Translations under genes and position numbers: made by a program
Part shown: in pieces, positions 6,218 to 14,433 of the stretch
Layout: each line of letters starts with the position of its first letter
How positions within the stretch are numbered: position 1 is the first letter of the stretch
Source of the DNA: a virus
Virus record (IMG/VR): IMGVR_UViG_3300024326_000027
Coordinates: 1-27,997 of that record
Direction: 5' to 3' (one strand)
DNA length: 27,997 nt
The notes under the pieces: generated by a model
Seen by the model: the letters and a program-made list of their open reading frames with translations, nothing else
The model's database searches: none
Told to the model about the DNA's origin: nothing

Positions 6218-6259
6218 ACCGGCTATCAATCAGAGATAGCCGCTAACCTGCAACAGTTA
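6218..6259 (+). ncRNA. Late-gene leader element, copy before large terminase
   Basis: ACCG begins a perfect 8-bp hairpin, CGGCTATC (6220-6227) / GATAGCCG (6235-6242), followed by CTAACCTGCAACAGTT. The same layout (ACCG, hairpin, then C-T/C-G/A-ACC and AGTT) occurs three times before the tail tube gene and once before the tape measure gene, with different stem sequences that still pair. It ends next to the ribosome site of the gene at 6274. Confidence 0.55.
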
Positions 6260-6273
6260 AAGGAAGTGGATAA

Positions 6274-7977
6274 ATGTCTGATTTAAAGAAACACCTACAG
6301 ATTATCCGGGCTCTACATAAGCGAGACTTATCCCAATACGATAACCTCTCTATGCTTATGGATATGGTTCTGGCGGTAAAAGATGAGGATATCGAACTAG
6401 CGAAGGATGAAGCGCAGTTCGTCAAAAAGACTGCAGCGGCCGGCACCAGGGGCAAGACAGAAGTGTCCAGGTTTGTAGACCTGTACTGGAAAGCCATGTT
6501 GTTCCTGGCACAGAATCGAGATTTGGACTCTTACTTGATTTATCTGGAACGCGACCGAGATCCGGAGGAGCGTTTTTACTTGCCACGGCGTGAACAACTT
6601 CGCAAGCATGGCATTGTGCAGGCTCTGCAGCAGCTCATTGACGATGAGATTGACATTTTGTCTATATCCTGCCCGCCAGGTATAGGCAAGACGACTCTGG
6701 CGGAGATGTTTCTTTCCGGATGGATAGGTTGGAATCCTGATCTGTGCAATCTGTTTTCTTCCCATTCGGGGCATGTTACCCGCATGGTCTATGATGTGAT
6801 CTGCAATATCATTGGTGTAGGTCTGAAGCCTGGACAGATTGCGGAATATCGTTGGCGGGATATTTTCCCGGATGTACAGATAGAAAACGTAAACGCCAAG
6901 GAAGAGACAATTAATCTCGGAAAATTCAAACCGTTTAAATCCATAACATTCCGGGCCCTGGGCGCTTCCCAAACAGGTGTTACCCGCGCGGAAGGATTGC
7001 TTTACTGCGATGACTTGTGCTCTGGAATTGAAGAGGCTCTTTCAAAGATTCGTCTTGATAAACTCTGGACGAAATACAGCACTGACCTGAAAACCCGTAA
7101 GAAGCAGGGAAAGAAAGGAAAAAAGTGTAAGGAACTCCACATTGCTACCCGGTGGTCCGTTTGGGACGTAATCGGTCGGATTCAGAATATATACCGGGGA
7201 AATGATCGGTGTAAATTCATCTCGGTTCCCGATATTGACCCGGCAACTGGAAAGAGTAACTGGAATTTCAAATATGGTGTTGGATTTGATGAAGCCTATT
7301 TTGAAGATATTGAGCGTTCTCTTGATGATATTACATATAAATGTCTGTACAAGAATGAACCTGTAGAGCGCGAAGGAATTCTTTATGAACCTGATAAGCT
7401 CCGGCGGTACTTTGGGATATTACCTGATAAGGAACCTGACGCCATTCTTGCTATTTTGGACCCGAAAGGAACAGGAAGTGATTACAATGCCCTAGGTGTA
7501 TTCTATCAATACGGACAGGATTATTACCTGCATGATTGTGTGTTCCAGAATATAGACCCATATCAGTTAGATGATTTGAATGCAGATTGTCTTGTGCGGA
7601 ATAATACCCAGATATGCCAGATTGAGTCCAACAAGGAAGGCGTGCGGACTGGTGACACTATCCAGGCAAAGGTTAAGGAACGTGGTGGGCGTTGCAGCAT
7701 AGAGAAAAAATATACCACCACAAATAAGGAGACAAGGATTATCGTCAACAGCCCCTGGGTTATTGAGCATGTTATCTTCCGGGCACCCAAAACCCCAGAG
7801 AATCTAGACGGATATGAGGTAAAATCAGACTATGGGCAGTTCATGAGCTGGCTGTGTGCATATAGCCAATTAGTACGCAATCCGCATGATGACGCTCCAG
7901 ATATGGTGGCTATGTTGGCGGTAAGGGAAAGTGGTGGATATAAGGCAAAAGCAGAACCTATGCAGAGGCCGTGTTGA
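6274..7977 (+). CDS. terL: Phage terminase large subunit
   Basis: ATP-driven packaging motor and nuclease, 567 residues. The ATPase domain shows a Walker A motif CPPGIGKTT (about 133-141) and a Walker B GLLYCDD (about 241-247). The C-terminal RNase H-like nuclease carries an acidic residue in AILDPKGTGSDYNA (D396), a glutamate in QIESNKEG (about 451) and a final aspartate in HDDAPDMVAM (540-543). The N-terminal 125 residues are helical and include a short adaptor-like region. Start ATG 6274 follows AAAGGAAGTGG (6259-6269). A leader RNA element lies immediately upstream. It works with the small subunit at 1360 and the portal at 8545. Confidence 0.95.
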   Translation: MSDLKKHLQIIRALHKRDLSQYDNLSMLMDMVLAVKDEDIELAKDEAQFVKKTAAAGTRGKTEVSRFVDLYWKAMLFLAQNRDLDSYLIYLERDRDPEERFYLPRREQLRKHGIVQALQQLIDDEIDILSISCPPGIGKTTLAEMFLSGWIGWNPDLCNLFSSHSGHVTRMVYDVICNIIGVGLKPGQIAEYRWRDIFPDVQIENVNAKEETINLGKFKPFKSITFRALGASQTGVTRAEGLLYCDDLCSGIEEALSKIRLDKLWTKYSTDLKTRKKQGKKGKKCKELHIATRWSVWDVIGRIQNIYRGNDRCKFISVPDIDPATGKSNWNFKYGVGFDEAYFEDIERSLDDITYKCLYKNEPVEREGILYEPDKLRRYFGILPDKEPDAILAILDPKGTGSDYNALGVFYQYGQDYYLHDCVFQNIDPYQLDDLNADCLVRNNTQICQIESNKEGVRTGDTIQAKVKERGGRCSIEKKYTTTNKETRIIVNSPWVIEHVIFRAPKTPENLDGYEVKSDYGQFMSWLCAYSQLVRNPHDDAPDMVAMLAVRESGGYKAKAEPMQRPC

Positions 7978-8000
7978 TTTAGCGGTAGGAGGGATAAATC

Positions 8001-8456
8001 ATGGTTATAACCAGAGAATATCTGGCGCAGTACAGGTATTTAGAGCAGCAAATTAAATCCACAGAGAGAAAATTAAAATATTATGAGACACATCCAGTAG
8101 TATCAGAACATGGGGTTGTCAAAGGCTCTGCAAAGGCATTTCCGTTTATAGAGCGCCATTTTACTGTGTCCGCTCCTCATGTGAAATCTGATGAAGAGAG
8201 AAAAAATACGATTTCTCAGTTAATTGTGCAGTTGGAATACAATAAGAATTTGTATGAGGATATGAAGCTTGATATAGATTTATTTATTGCAGAAATTCCA
8301 GATTTGGAGCTGAAAACCATGTTTGAGATGTATTACAATGAACGGAAAACATATGAGCAAATTGGAAGCGCCATTGGGTATCACAGAACAAGGATTTCTC
8401 AGAAAATTGACGAATACCTCAAATCCTGCGAAGATTCTCACAATTCTCATTCATGA
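8001..8456 (+). CDS. Sigma-like late transcription regulator (RinA/ArpU type)
   Basis: A 151-residue protein whose N-terminal half is coiled coil (YRYLEQQIKSTERKLKYYE), followed by GSAKAFPFIERHFTV, and whose C-terminus is a sigma-70 region 4-like helix-turn-helix (YYNERKTYEQIGSAIGYHRTRISQKIDEYL, about 110-139). This layout is that of the phage ArpU/RinA/DUF1492-type proteins, which activate late or packaging genes in Gram-positive phages. AGGAGGG at 7987-7993 sets the start. It is unusual for it to sit between large terminase and portal rather than before the terminase. The likely target is the weak -35 promoter at 1098-1126. Confidence 0.75.
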   Translation: MVITREYLAQYRYLEQQIKSTERKLKYYETHPVVSEHGVVKGSAKAFPFIERHFTVSAPHVKSDEERKNTISQLIVQLEYNKNLYEDMKLDIDLFIAEIPDLELKTMFEMYYNERKTYEQIGSAIGYHRTRISQKIDEYLKSCEDSHNSHS

Positions 8457-8490
8457 AATGCTATTATGATATCAGTGAAAAGTATGTAAG

Positions 8491-8520
8491 GCACCGGGAA
8501 ACCACTCCGGTGCTATTTTT
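8491..8520 (+). terminator. Intrinsic terminator before the portal gene
   Basis: GCACCGG (8491-8497) pairs with CCGGTGC (8507-8513) over a 9-nt loop, followed by TATTTTT. It stands between the late regulator and the portal, inside the late operon. Confidence 0.65.
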
Positions 8521-8544
8521 GTGCGGAAAGGCGGTGAGATCAGT

Positions 8545-10026
8545 GTGATATATCATAAAAATAGAGAATCCTTTGTAGATGTCTGCAATGGGGTGTTTGG
8601 CCGAAAGGTAATTAAGTCTCGTGTGAAGGAAATTAATAGCGGAAATGTAGTTCAGGAGTTAGGCAAGGCACTGTCTATTCACTGGCAGAACCGCCGGGAA
8701 ATTGACTACCTTTACCATTACATGAATGGTAATCAGCCTATACTTTATCGAGAAAAGCAGGTACGCCCAGAAATCAAGAACAATGTGGTGGAAAATCATG
8801 CTCTGGAAATTGTACGCTTTATGATGGCTCAGAGTTTCGGGGAGCCAATCCAGTATGTGAGTGTCGACAAGGACGAGGCAAAAACGCAGGAAATTGATAG
8901 TCTCAATAAAATGATGGCATCAATAGACAAATCCTTCTATGATATCCAGATCGGGGAATGGCAGAGTAATGTAGGAATAGCTTATCGGTACAACTGGAGT
9001 AATACTACGGCGGATGTAAGCCTTGGAGAGTGCCCTATAGGGATTGATGTTCCGGACCCGAGATACAATTTCGTGGTATACTCCTCAGATTTTGGTACTA
9101 GACCTTTGATGTCAGTATCACAAATGAAAAATGAGGACAATGAAAACGTATATTTTTGTACCACACCCAAGCAGGTGTATTGCATCAAGAATGGAAAGAT
9201 AATTCCAGAGATATCCGCACCAAATGGTTATGGCCGTATTATGCTGGTGGAATTCCCGAACAACGTTCGCCGCCTTTCCGACATTGAAATAGTAATCACA
9301 ATGTTGGATGCGCTAAATAAAGTCCAGTCAAACCGCATGGATGGAATTGAGCAGTTTGTTCAGGCTTTCATGAAATTCGTCAACTGCGAGATTGATGAAG
9401 ATGATTTTTTGAAAATGTGCCAGCTTGGAGCCATAAAAATTAAGGGGCAGCAGGGCGTACAGGCCGATGTGGATGTAATATCCAATGAACTGAATCAGGA
9501 GCAGACCCAAGTTGCGAAGGATGATTTGTATAAAAACATGCTTATCATTGAGGGTATGCCAAATCGGGAGCAGAATACAGGTGGCGATACAGGGCAGGCC
9601 GTGTATCTTCGGAATGGATGGGATTTTGCGGAGCAGAGGGCAAAGATTGACGAGCCAGTGATTATCAAGTCTGAGAAGGAGGCTCTGAAAAATGTGCTGA
9701 CAATCCTTAGGACAAAGCAGCTTATCAGCCCGCATCTGAAAATCAGCGATATTGATGTGAAGATTACCAGAAATAAGACTGATAATATGCTGGTGAAAGC
9801 GCAGGCCCTGATTTATCTTCTTGAAAAAGGTATCCATCCCAAGATTGCCATTAAGACCTGCGACCTCTGGGGAGACCCGGAAAAGGTTTATGTCCAGTCA
9901 AAGCCTTATCTGGATGCTCTTTATAAGACCGCCCAAGAGATGCAAGCCGAAGAGGAAAGGAAGTCTGCACAGGCGGCAGCGTTGGCGCAGACACAATCAA
10001 AGAGCCCACCGGAAGGTGGTGAGTGA
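8545..10026 (+). CDS. Portal protein (SPP1 gp6-like)
   Basis: Dodecameric head vertex channel through which DNA enters and leaves. The 493-residue product starts with the typical region SGNVVQELGKALSIHWQNRREIDYLYHYMNGNQPIL followed by RPEIKNNVVENHALEIVRFM, characteristic of the SPP1-type (Gp6) portal family; the C-terminus is a coiled, Gln/Ala-rich crown (YKTAQEMQAEEERKSAQAAA). I choose GTG 8545 because GGCGGTGAG (8530-8538) is well placed; GTG 8521 overlaps the preceding terminator tail. Length is normal for the family. The next gene starts 7 nt after its stop. Confidence 0.9.
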   Translation: MIYHKNRESFVDVCNGVFGRKVIKSRVKEINSGNVVQELGKALSIHWQNRREIDYLYHYMNGNQPILYREKQVRPEIKNNVVENHALEIVRFMMAQSFGEPIQYVSVDKDEAKTQEIDSLNKMMASIDKSFYDIQIGEWQSNVGIAYRYNWSNTTADVSLGECPIGIDVPDPRYNFVVYSSDFGTRPLMSVSQMKNEDNENVYFCTTPKQVYCIKNGKIIPEISAPNGYGRIMLVEFPNNVRRLSDIEIVITMLDALNKVQSNRMDGIEQFVQAFMKFVNCEIDEDDFLKMCQLGAIKIKGQQGVQADVDVISNELNQEQTQVAKDDLYKNMLIIEGMPNREQNTGGDTGQAVYLRNGWDFAEQRAKIDEPVIIKSEKEALKNVLTILRTKQLISPHLKISDIDVKITRNKTDNMLVKAQALIYLLEKGIHPKIAIKTCDLWGDPEKVYVQSKPYLDALYKTAQEMQAEEERKSAQAAALAQTQSKSPPEGGE

Positions 10027-10033
10027 TTTGGCT

Positions 10034-10225
10034 ATGGTTAGATGTAAGGGAAAGGGTTGCGGCCTGATATTGGGTGAATTTCAGGGTAAAGGCCGGATAA
10101 AATGTTATAAGTGTGGTGGTATTAATAGGTTTGATACAAATGCGAAGCAGCACACTTATAGACCGCCAATGCAACACACGGAATTAAAAGACAGGACAAC
10201 AAGTAGCGGTATGGTATTTCACTGA
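10034..10225 (+). CDS. Com-like zinc-ribbon protein
   Basis: A 63-residue protein with a CxxxxC...CxxC zinc ribbon: RCKGKGCGLILGEF then GRIKCYKCGGINRFDT. This matches the pattern of Mu Com and its phage relatives, small zinc proteins; Mu Com activates translation of the mom mRNA by binding it. Start ATG 10034 is preferred (GGTGAG at 10017-10022); GTG 10019, overlapping the portal stop, is possible. It sits where related phages often carry such a gene, right after the portal. A head-morphogenesis MuF-type gene, frequently found nearby, is absent. An RNA-binding role here is inference. Confidence 0.7.
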   Translation: MVRCKGKGCGLILGEFQGKGRIKCYKCGGINRFDTNAKQHTYRPPMQHTELKDRTTSSGMVFH

Positions 10226-10328
10226 TGTTGTCCTTAAAATTTGCCAGCCTAAGCGTAAGAGGGCAGGAACTATGCGGAGCGCACCGTGTTAAAAAAGTGT
10301 ATGTTCTGAAATAAAAGGAGAAGTAAAA

Positions 10329-10898
10329 ATGACCAGAGAGCAAGTAAAAGAACAGTTTCCTGATGCTACAGAAGAGCAGATTACAGCGATTCTGAATATC
10401 AATGGAGCTGATGTAACACAGGCAAAGAAGAATAACGTTGACCCTAAAGAGCTGAAACGACTTCAGGGGATTGAGGCAGAGTATACAAAACTTCAGGACG
10501 CCGGATTAACGGATGCTGAAAAAGCAGCAAGAGCTCTGGCGGATGCGGAAGCAGCAAAGGTTGAGTTCGCAAAGAAATCTAACCGGCTGGATGCTGAGAA
10601 AATTCTTGTAGCAGCCGGATTGACGGAAGATGACTACAAAGACCTGATTGATGGTATTATTTCTGACGATGCTGAAAAAACAAAGTCCATGGCTACTGGT
10701 CTGGCTACCATGGTGACTAAGCAGAAAGAGTCTGCTATCCAGAAGACAAAAGAGGAATTGATGGATAGAACCCCAAATCCAGCTGGTGGTTCTGGTGGCG
10801 GAGAGGAAAAAACAGAAGATGTAAAATTTGCTGAAGAAGTGGCAGGTACGTTTTCCACTGCCAGCGCAACATCAAAATCAGTTTTTGATAATTATTAA
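10329..10898 (+). CDS. Capsid scaffold protein
   Basis: A 189-residue, highly charged, Ala/Lys/Glu-rich helical protein, typical of phage scaffolds of the DUF4355/gp20 kind. It has a long helix (RALADAEAAKVEFAKKSNRL), a middle segment LDAEKILVAAGLTEDDYKDLI, and a flexible Gly/Ser stretch (NPAGGSGGGEE) near the C-terminus. AAAAGGAG at 10314-10321 precedes ATG 10329. Its position between portal and major capsid genes is the usual one. It would guide capsid assembly and then leave. The first 30 residues (REQVKEQFPDATEEQITAIL) look UBA-like, which some scaffolds show. Confidence 0.85.
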   Translation: MTREQVKEQFPDATEEQITAILNINGADVTQAKKNNVDPKELKRLQGIEAEYTKLQDAGLTDAEKAARALADAEAAKVEFAKKSNRLDAEKILVAAGLTEDDYKDLIDGIISDDAEKTKSMATGLATMVTKQKESAIQKTKEELMDRTPNPAGGSGGGEEKTEDVKFAEEVAGTFSTASATSKSVFDNY

Positions 10899-10910
10899 GG
10901 AGGAAGAGAA

Positions 10911-11231
10911 ATGAGATTTACACAGAAAGAGTATGGACAGCCTATTGAAATCTTAAAGTTCAATGATTTCAAGGGGGAGGCATGCATGGTATCTGATTCT
11001 GGGGTGGTAGCAGATACCAATGGAAAGAAAATTGTAAAAGCAGGTACGCCGCATCCGGCAAATAATGAAACTTGCAAGGGCATTTTACTCCACGATGTTG
11101 ATGTCACCTATGGGGAGGCACCGGGAACCAGGGTGTTCGAGGGATCCATTGACACCAAGAAACTTACAAAAAATGGGATTACCGTTGCCGAGGAAGCAAA
11201 AGCGGTCCTGCCACGTGTGACATTTTTTTGA
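10911..11231 (+). CDS. Head decoration/stabilisation protein
   Basis: A 106-residue, beta-rich protein directly before the major capsid gene. The segment KAGTPHPANNETCKGILLHDVDVTYGEAPGTRVFEGSID is typical of small capsid decoration proteins, which bind the expanded head from outside. AAGGAGG (10898-10904) precedes ATG 10911. It is 23 nt from the next gene and clearly co-expressed. Assignment depends on the position and this motif. Confidence 0.7.
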   Translation: MRFTQKEYGQPIEILKFNDFKGEACMVSDSGVVADTNGKKIVKAGTPHPANNETCKGILLHDVDVTYGEAPGTRVFEGSIDTKKLTKNGITVAEEAKAVLPRVTFF

Positions 11232-11254
11232 CTGATTAGAGGAGGTATAAAAAT

Positions 11255-12337
11255 ATGGCATTACCATTAAAAGAAGCATTTACAGCAAGAGCAATCGGTG
11301 TTCTTTGGGACGCATATAAACAGACTATGGGTATCGCACCGTATCTGGGAAGTGGTTTCTTTCCCGCATCCAAGTCGCCTACTATGGATCTGAAATGGTT
11401 CAAAGGCTCTAAGGGGCTGCCGGTATCCCTGACTCCATCCAATTTTGATGCGCTGGCTACAGTAAGGGATAGAATCGGATTCAAAGAAATGGAAACTGAA
11501 ATGCCTTTCTTCCGTGAGTCCTATTTGGTAAAGGAAAAGGATGCCCAGGATTATGAAAATATGATGAATGCAGCAGATCCGGCTATCGCACAGGAACTGT
11601 TAAGGCAGATCGCACTTGGTCCGATGGATTTAGTCCAGGGAGCCGATGTCGTTCCGGAAAGAATGATCTGGCAGTTGCTTTGTCCGGTAGATGGCTCTCC
11701 AAAGATCGCGATTTCCGCCAATGGGGTGAACTATGACTATAATTATGACGTGGATGGCTCTTACAAATCCAAAAACTTCCTGGAGCTGACAGGCACTGAT
11801 AAGTGGGACGATGCAGATAACTGTGATCCGTTTGAAGATTTAAGAGCCGCCAAAAAAGCCATGAAGAAAAGGGGTAAAGTAGTAACCCTGGCAGTAATGA
11901 ATGATAATACTTGGCAGAAGATTGTAAAGAGTAAGAAAGCCAGGGAATATATTGTTGCCAAAGCTGTTACATCCCCGGTATTTATCGAGGAATCCGATGT
12001 GAAGAAGTTTATTCGCGAAAGTGAAAGCCTGAAATTGGAGATCTTGGTTTATGATAAACTCTTCATTGATGATTCCGGCGCAGAGAAAACCTTTATACCT
12101 GATGGCATGGTGGCGCTCCTCCCTGGGAAGACTGCTCTGGGCAGCACTAAATACGGTAAGACACCAGAGGAAAGAAGCGGTGACGCAAGTATCGGAAATC
12201 TGTCTATTGTTAATACTGGAGTGGCAGTATACACATACACCACACCCCACCCCATTGTGACTCAGTGTATCGTATCCGAGATTGTTCTTCCCACTTTTGA
12301 GCGTATGGATGATACATATGCCATTAAAGCATATTAG
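11255..12337 (+). CDS. Major capsid protein (gpE-like)
   Basis: A 360-residue protein with the look of the phage major capsid protein E family: N-terminal helical arm (LPLKEAFTARAIGVLWDAYK), then GFKEMETEMPFFRESYLVKEKDAQDYENMM, and the central motif around PERMIWQLLCPVDGSPKIAI. C-terminal residues TPHPIVTQCIVSEIVLPTFERMDD complete the HK97-like fold. AGGAGG at 11240-11245 precedes ATG 11255. It follows scaffold and decoration genes. Expected to be the most abundant head protein. Confidence 0.9.
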   Translation: MALPLKEAFTARAIGVLWDAYKQTMGIAPYLGSGFFPASKSPTMDLKWFKGSKGLPVSLTPSNFDALATVRDRIGFKEMETEMPFFRESYLVKEKDAQDYENMMNAADPAIAQELLRQIALGPMDLVQGADVVPERMIWQLLCPVDGSPKIAISANGVNYDYNYDVDGSYKSKNFLELTGTDKWDDADNCDPFEDLRAAKKAMKKRGKVVTLAVMNDNTWQKIVKSKKAREYIVAKAVTSPVFIEESDVKKFIRESESLKLEILVYDKLFIDDSGAEKTFIPDGMVALLPGKTALGSTKYGKTPEERSGDASIGNLSIVNTGVAVYTYTTPHPIVTQCIVSEIVLPTFERMDDTYAIKAY

Positions 12338-12349
12338 GAGGCTTGTGTT

Positions 12350-12532
12350 ATGAAATTTGATCATACTGTAAAAGTGAATGGACAGTATTATCCGGCAGGG
12401 ACTGAAATCCCTGAACCGGATAATGCTGTTGTGGAACCACCTGAAGATAAGCAGGCAGAAGAAGTTGAAGAGGAAAGCATCCCGGAGACCGAGCCGACAA
12501 AGCGTGGCCGTAAACCGGCAGCGGGAAAATAA
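12350..12532 (+). CDS. Small acidic head-region protein
   Basis: A 60-residue protein starting at ATG 12350 after AGGAGG (12336-12341). The first 25 residues form a small beta unit (KFDHTVKVNGQYYPAGTEIP) and the rest is a low-complexity acidic stretch ending in a basic tail, KRGRKPAAGK. Such short proteins are regular companions of capsid genes in Clostridia phages, with no proven role. It lies between the capsid and connector genes and is certainly co-transcribed. Confidence 0.65.
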   Translation: MKFDHTVKVNGQYYPAGTEIPEPDNAVVEPPEDKQAEEVEEESIPETEPTKRGRKPAAGK

Positions 12533-12547
12533 AGAAGGTGATGAGGA

Positions 12548-12859
12548 GTGGATAAGAACAAAATATTTGAAAACCTTAAAATGTATTTGAGCGAAAAAGA
12601 TGAGGAGCTTATCTGGCTCCTCATTGACCTGGCCTGCCAGAATGTGTTGAATCGACGATATCCTTTTGGGTATACGGAGAAACAGGAACTGGTTGCAATC
12701 TCACAATATTCCAATGTGGTGTTTCGGGCTGTGGTATATGCTTATGAAAAAGGCGGCATTACTTCCCATGCATCATTGAGTGAAAACGGTACTTCCCGGT
12801 CATTTATTGATGAGGATAAGTTGTACACGGAGATTGTCCCGGTGTGTGGAGTATTGTAG
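12548..12859 (+). CDS. Head-tail connector (adaptor) protein
   Basis: A 103-residue protein of the gp6/gp15-like adaptor type: an N-terminal helix bundle (IFENLKMYLSEKDEELIWLLIDLACQNVLNRRYPFG) and a further helix (YSNVVFRAVVYAYEKGGITSHASLSENGTSR). It would form the ring under the portal. The start is GTG 12548, with AAGGTG at 12535-12540 as ribosome site. The 118 nt up to the next gene are AT-rich with a possible long stem GCATAT/ATATGC, but no gene is seen there. Confidence 0.75.
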   Translation: MDKNKIFENLKMYLSEKDEELIWLLIDLACQNVLNRRYPFGYTEKQELVAISQYSNVVFRAVVYAYEKGGITSHASLSENGTSRSFIDEDKLYTEIVPVCGVL

Positions 12860-12977
12860 TGCTATATTGCTATTTAATGTAGCTTTGTATGCATATGAAG
12901 AAATACTCATGAATCATAAGTTATCGCGTATATGCTCAACACATTGCGTTATACAGTGATTATTGAAGGGGATAGCC

Positions 12978-13364
12978 ATGCTAAATGCAAGAATCAATCA
13001 GAGAAAGCTCTGGTTTGCGACATATCAGGGAAAACAATCTATACTGGATGACGAGGGATTTGATACTGGAGATACGGAAATAAAATATAGCGCACCAGTT
13101 ATGTTTATGGCAAATATATCCGCATCCAGGGGCAGCGCTGAAGCCGATATGTTCGGGTTGAATCTGGACTACACGAAGTCCATATCAACTTGCGATTTGA
13201 ATCTGCCGATATCGGAAACCAGCCTTATTTGGGAGATAGAACCAGAAGTAATGGCAGATGGAACCGCCAATAAGGATTCCGCTGATTATACGGTGGTGCA
13301 GGTTGCCAGAGGGATGTATGGAGTTGTGTACGCTGTGAAGATGCGGCAGAAGAGTGAGGCATAA
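12978..13364 (+). CDS. Head closure (stopper) protein
   Basis: A 128-residue beta-rich protein in the position of the SPP1 gp16-like stopper that plugs the portal ring after packaging. It starts with MLNARINQRKLWFATYQGK and has the pattern 'Y--PV-F-ANISASRGSAEADMFGLNLDYTKSI', familiar from this family in Clostridia phages. ATG 12978 is supported by AAGGGG at 12966-12971; the TTG at 12963 lies upstream of that site. After it the late operon is interrupted by an inserted regulatory module. Confidence 0.75.
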   Translation: MLNARINQRKLWFATYQGKQSILDDEGFDTGDTEIKYSAPVMFMANISASRGSAEADMFGLNLDYTKSISTCDLNLPISETSLIWEIEPEVMADGTANKDSADYTVVQVARGMYGVVYAVKMRQKSEA

Positions 13365-13370
13365 AACTTC

Positions 13371-13399
13371 TTGACAGTTTGTGGCTACAATGTTATATT
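13371..13399 (+). promoter_or_regulatory. Consensus promoter of the RHH repressor
   Basis: TTGACA (13371-13376) and TATATT (13394-13399) are separated by 17 bp, a near-perfect housekeeping promoter inside the late operon. It drives the small repressor gene and probably the antirepressor independently of late transcription. Confidence 0.8.
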
Positions 13400-13415
13400 G
13401 TAAATGTGGCTACAA
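13380..13415. promoter_or_regulatory. Twin operators TGTGGCTACAA
   Basis: The 11-bp sequence occurs exactly at 13380-13390 and 13405-13415, 25 bp apart, once between the -35 and -10 boxes and once just downstream of the -10. Each site is a near palindrome (TGTGGCTACA). This is the geometry expected for an autoregulating ribbon-helix-helix repressor, here the product at 13438. Confidence 0.65.
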
Positions 13416-13437
13416 AATGAAAGGAGGAATAAGAAGA

Positions 13438-13617
13438 ATGTCGCCAAAAACAGGGCAGAAGCTTACTGATAATCCAAAGGATGTTACAGTGAGAGCAAGA
13501 ATGGATAAAAGCACAGTTGAGAAACTTGATTATCTCGTGAAAGAGTATGGCTCTGACCGTTCGAAAATAATTCGTAACGGAATAGAAATTCAGTATGAAT
13601 CTGCAAGGAAAAAATAA
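13438..13617 (+). CDS. Ribbon-helix-helix (CopG/Arc-like) repressor
   Basis: A 59-residue protein with a clear RHH fold: the DNA-contacting strand DVTVRARMDKSTVEKLDYLVKEYG followed by the second helix SDRSKIIRNGIEIQYE. A short basic N-terminal arm precedes the fold. ATG 13438 is favoured, with AAGGAGG at 13421-13427; ATG 13417 in the same frame sits before that site. It has its own promoter with twin operators, so it probably represses itself and perhaps the ORF6N protein downstream. Together they recall the Arc/Ant pair of the P22 immI region. Confidence 0.8.
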   Translation: MSPKTGQKLTDNPKDVTVRARMDKSTVEKLDYLVKEYGSDRSKIIRNGIEIQYESARKK

Positions 13618-13658
13618 AAAAACAGTCACGCTCCGTCCAAAGAACAATGACTGTTTTT
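13617..13658. terminator. Bidirectional terminator after the RHH gene
   Basis: AAAAACAGTCA pairs with TGACTGTTTTT around a 20-nt loop, directly after the stop of the RHH repressor. The A-run/T-run symmetry lets it work in both directions. It would limit read-through from the repressor promoter into the ORF6N gene. Confidence 0.65.
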
Positions 13659-13744
13659 CCACTAGAAGTTTCCTTCTGTAAATATTATAATGCAGAACGG
13701 GACTTCTTTCAAGACAATTTTGTGAAATGAAAGGAGTTTTCAAT

Positions 13745-14329
13745 ATGACGGGTATTAGAATTAATCAGCACGATATGGAAATCAAGGAATACAATGGCCA
13801 ACGGGTAATAACATTCAAGGATGTGGATATGGTGCATGAAAGACCAGAAGGCACAGCAAATAAGCGGTTTTATGACAATAAGAAGCATTTCATAGAGGGA
13901 GAAGATTTCTACAAATTATCACACTTTGATTCCTTAATATCCGAAAAACGGGTTTTAAAAATTCCCCATAGAGGGTTGATTGTATTGACAGAATCCGGTT
14001 ACCTTATGCTTGTAAAATCCTTCACGGATAACTTGGCATGGGAAGTGCAAAGGCAACTTGTAAAAAGTTACTTCCGGGTAAAAGAGATTGAGACAAAGCC
14101 CAAGGGACGGTTAGTTGTTGATATTCCTGAGAATGCTGAAGCACAACTGGCCATTACGGATATGAAAGCCTGCCTGTCAGCTATTGATGTTTCATTAAAT
14201 CTCATTAACAGGTATCAGAGCGAAGAAACCTATAAACATATTCGTTACACATTGGAACATATGACACTGGAACTGAGACGAAAGACGATGGATTTGATAG
14301 AAGTTCAGCCTAAATTAGTTCAGAAATAG
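13745..14329 (+). CDS. ORF6N-domain phage antirepressor
   Basis: A 194-residue protein whose N-terminal 110 residues match the ORF6N/KilA-N-type domain: 'NGQRVITFKDVDMVHERPEGTANKRFYDNKKHFIEGEDFYKL' and 'RGLIVLTESGYLMLVKSF-DNLAWEVQRQLV-SYFR'. The rest is helical and probably mediates multimer formation. Proteins of this class act as antirepressors or other switch components in temperate phages. AAAGGAG (13730-13736) sets the start at ATG 13745. It sits in the morphogenesis operon between head closure and tail completion genes, behind an RHH repressor and between two terminators. Confidence 0.85.
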   Translation: MTGIRINQHDMEIKEYNGQRVITFKDVDMVHERPEGTANKRFYDNKKHFIEGEDFYKLSHFDSLISEKRVLKIPHRGLIVLTESGYLMLVKSFTDNLAWEVQRQLVKSYFRVKEIETKPKGRLVVDIPENAEAQLAITDMKACLSAIDVSLNLINRYQSEETYKHIRYTLEHMTLELRRKTMDLIEVQPKLVQK

Positions 14330-14388
14330 ATATTAGTCCTACAAAGCAGTAGCGTTGAAGCAGAAATATCAATAAAAAAGGTAATAGG

Positions 14389-14417
14389 AGAAGTCGCTAA
14401 CTTAGCGGCTTCTTTTT
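14389..14417 (+). terminator. Strong intrinsic terminator after the antirepressor
   Basis: AGAAGTCGCT and AGCGGCTTCT form a 10-bp stem (one G-U pair) with a 5-nt loop, followed by TTTTT. It closes the RHH/ORF6N module 16 nt before the next structural gene. Confidence 0.8.
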
Positions 14418-14433
14418 ATGGAGGTGGTACCAT

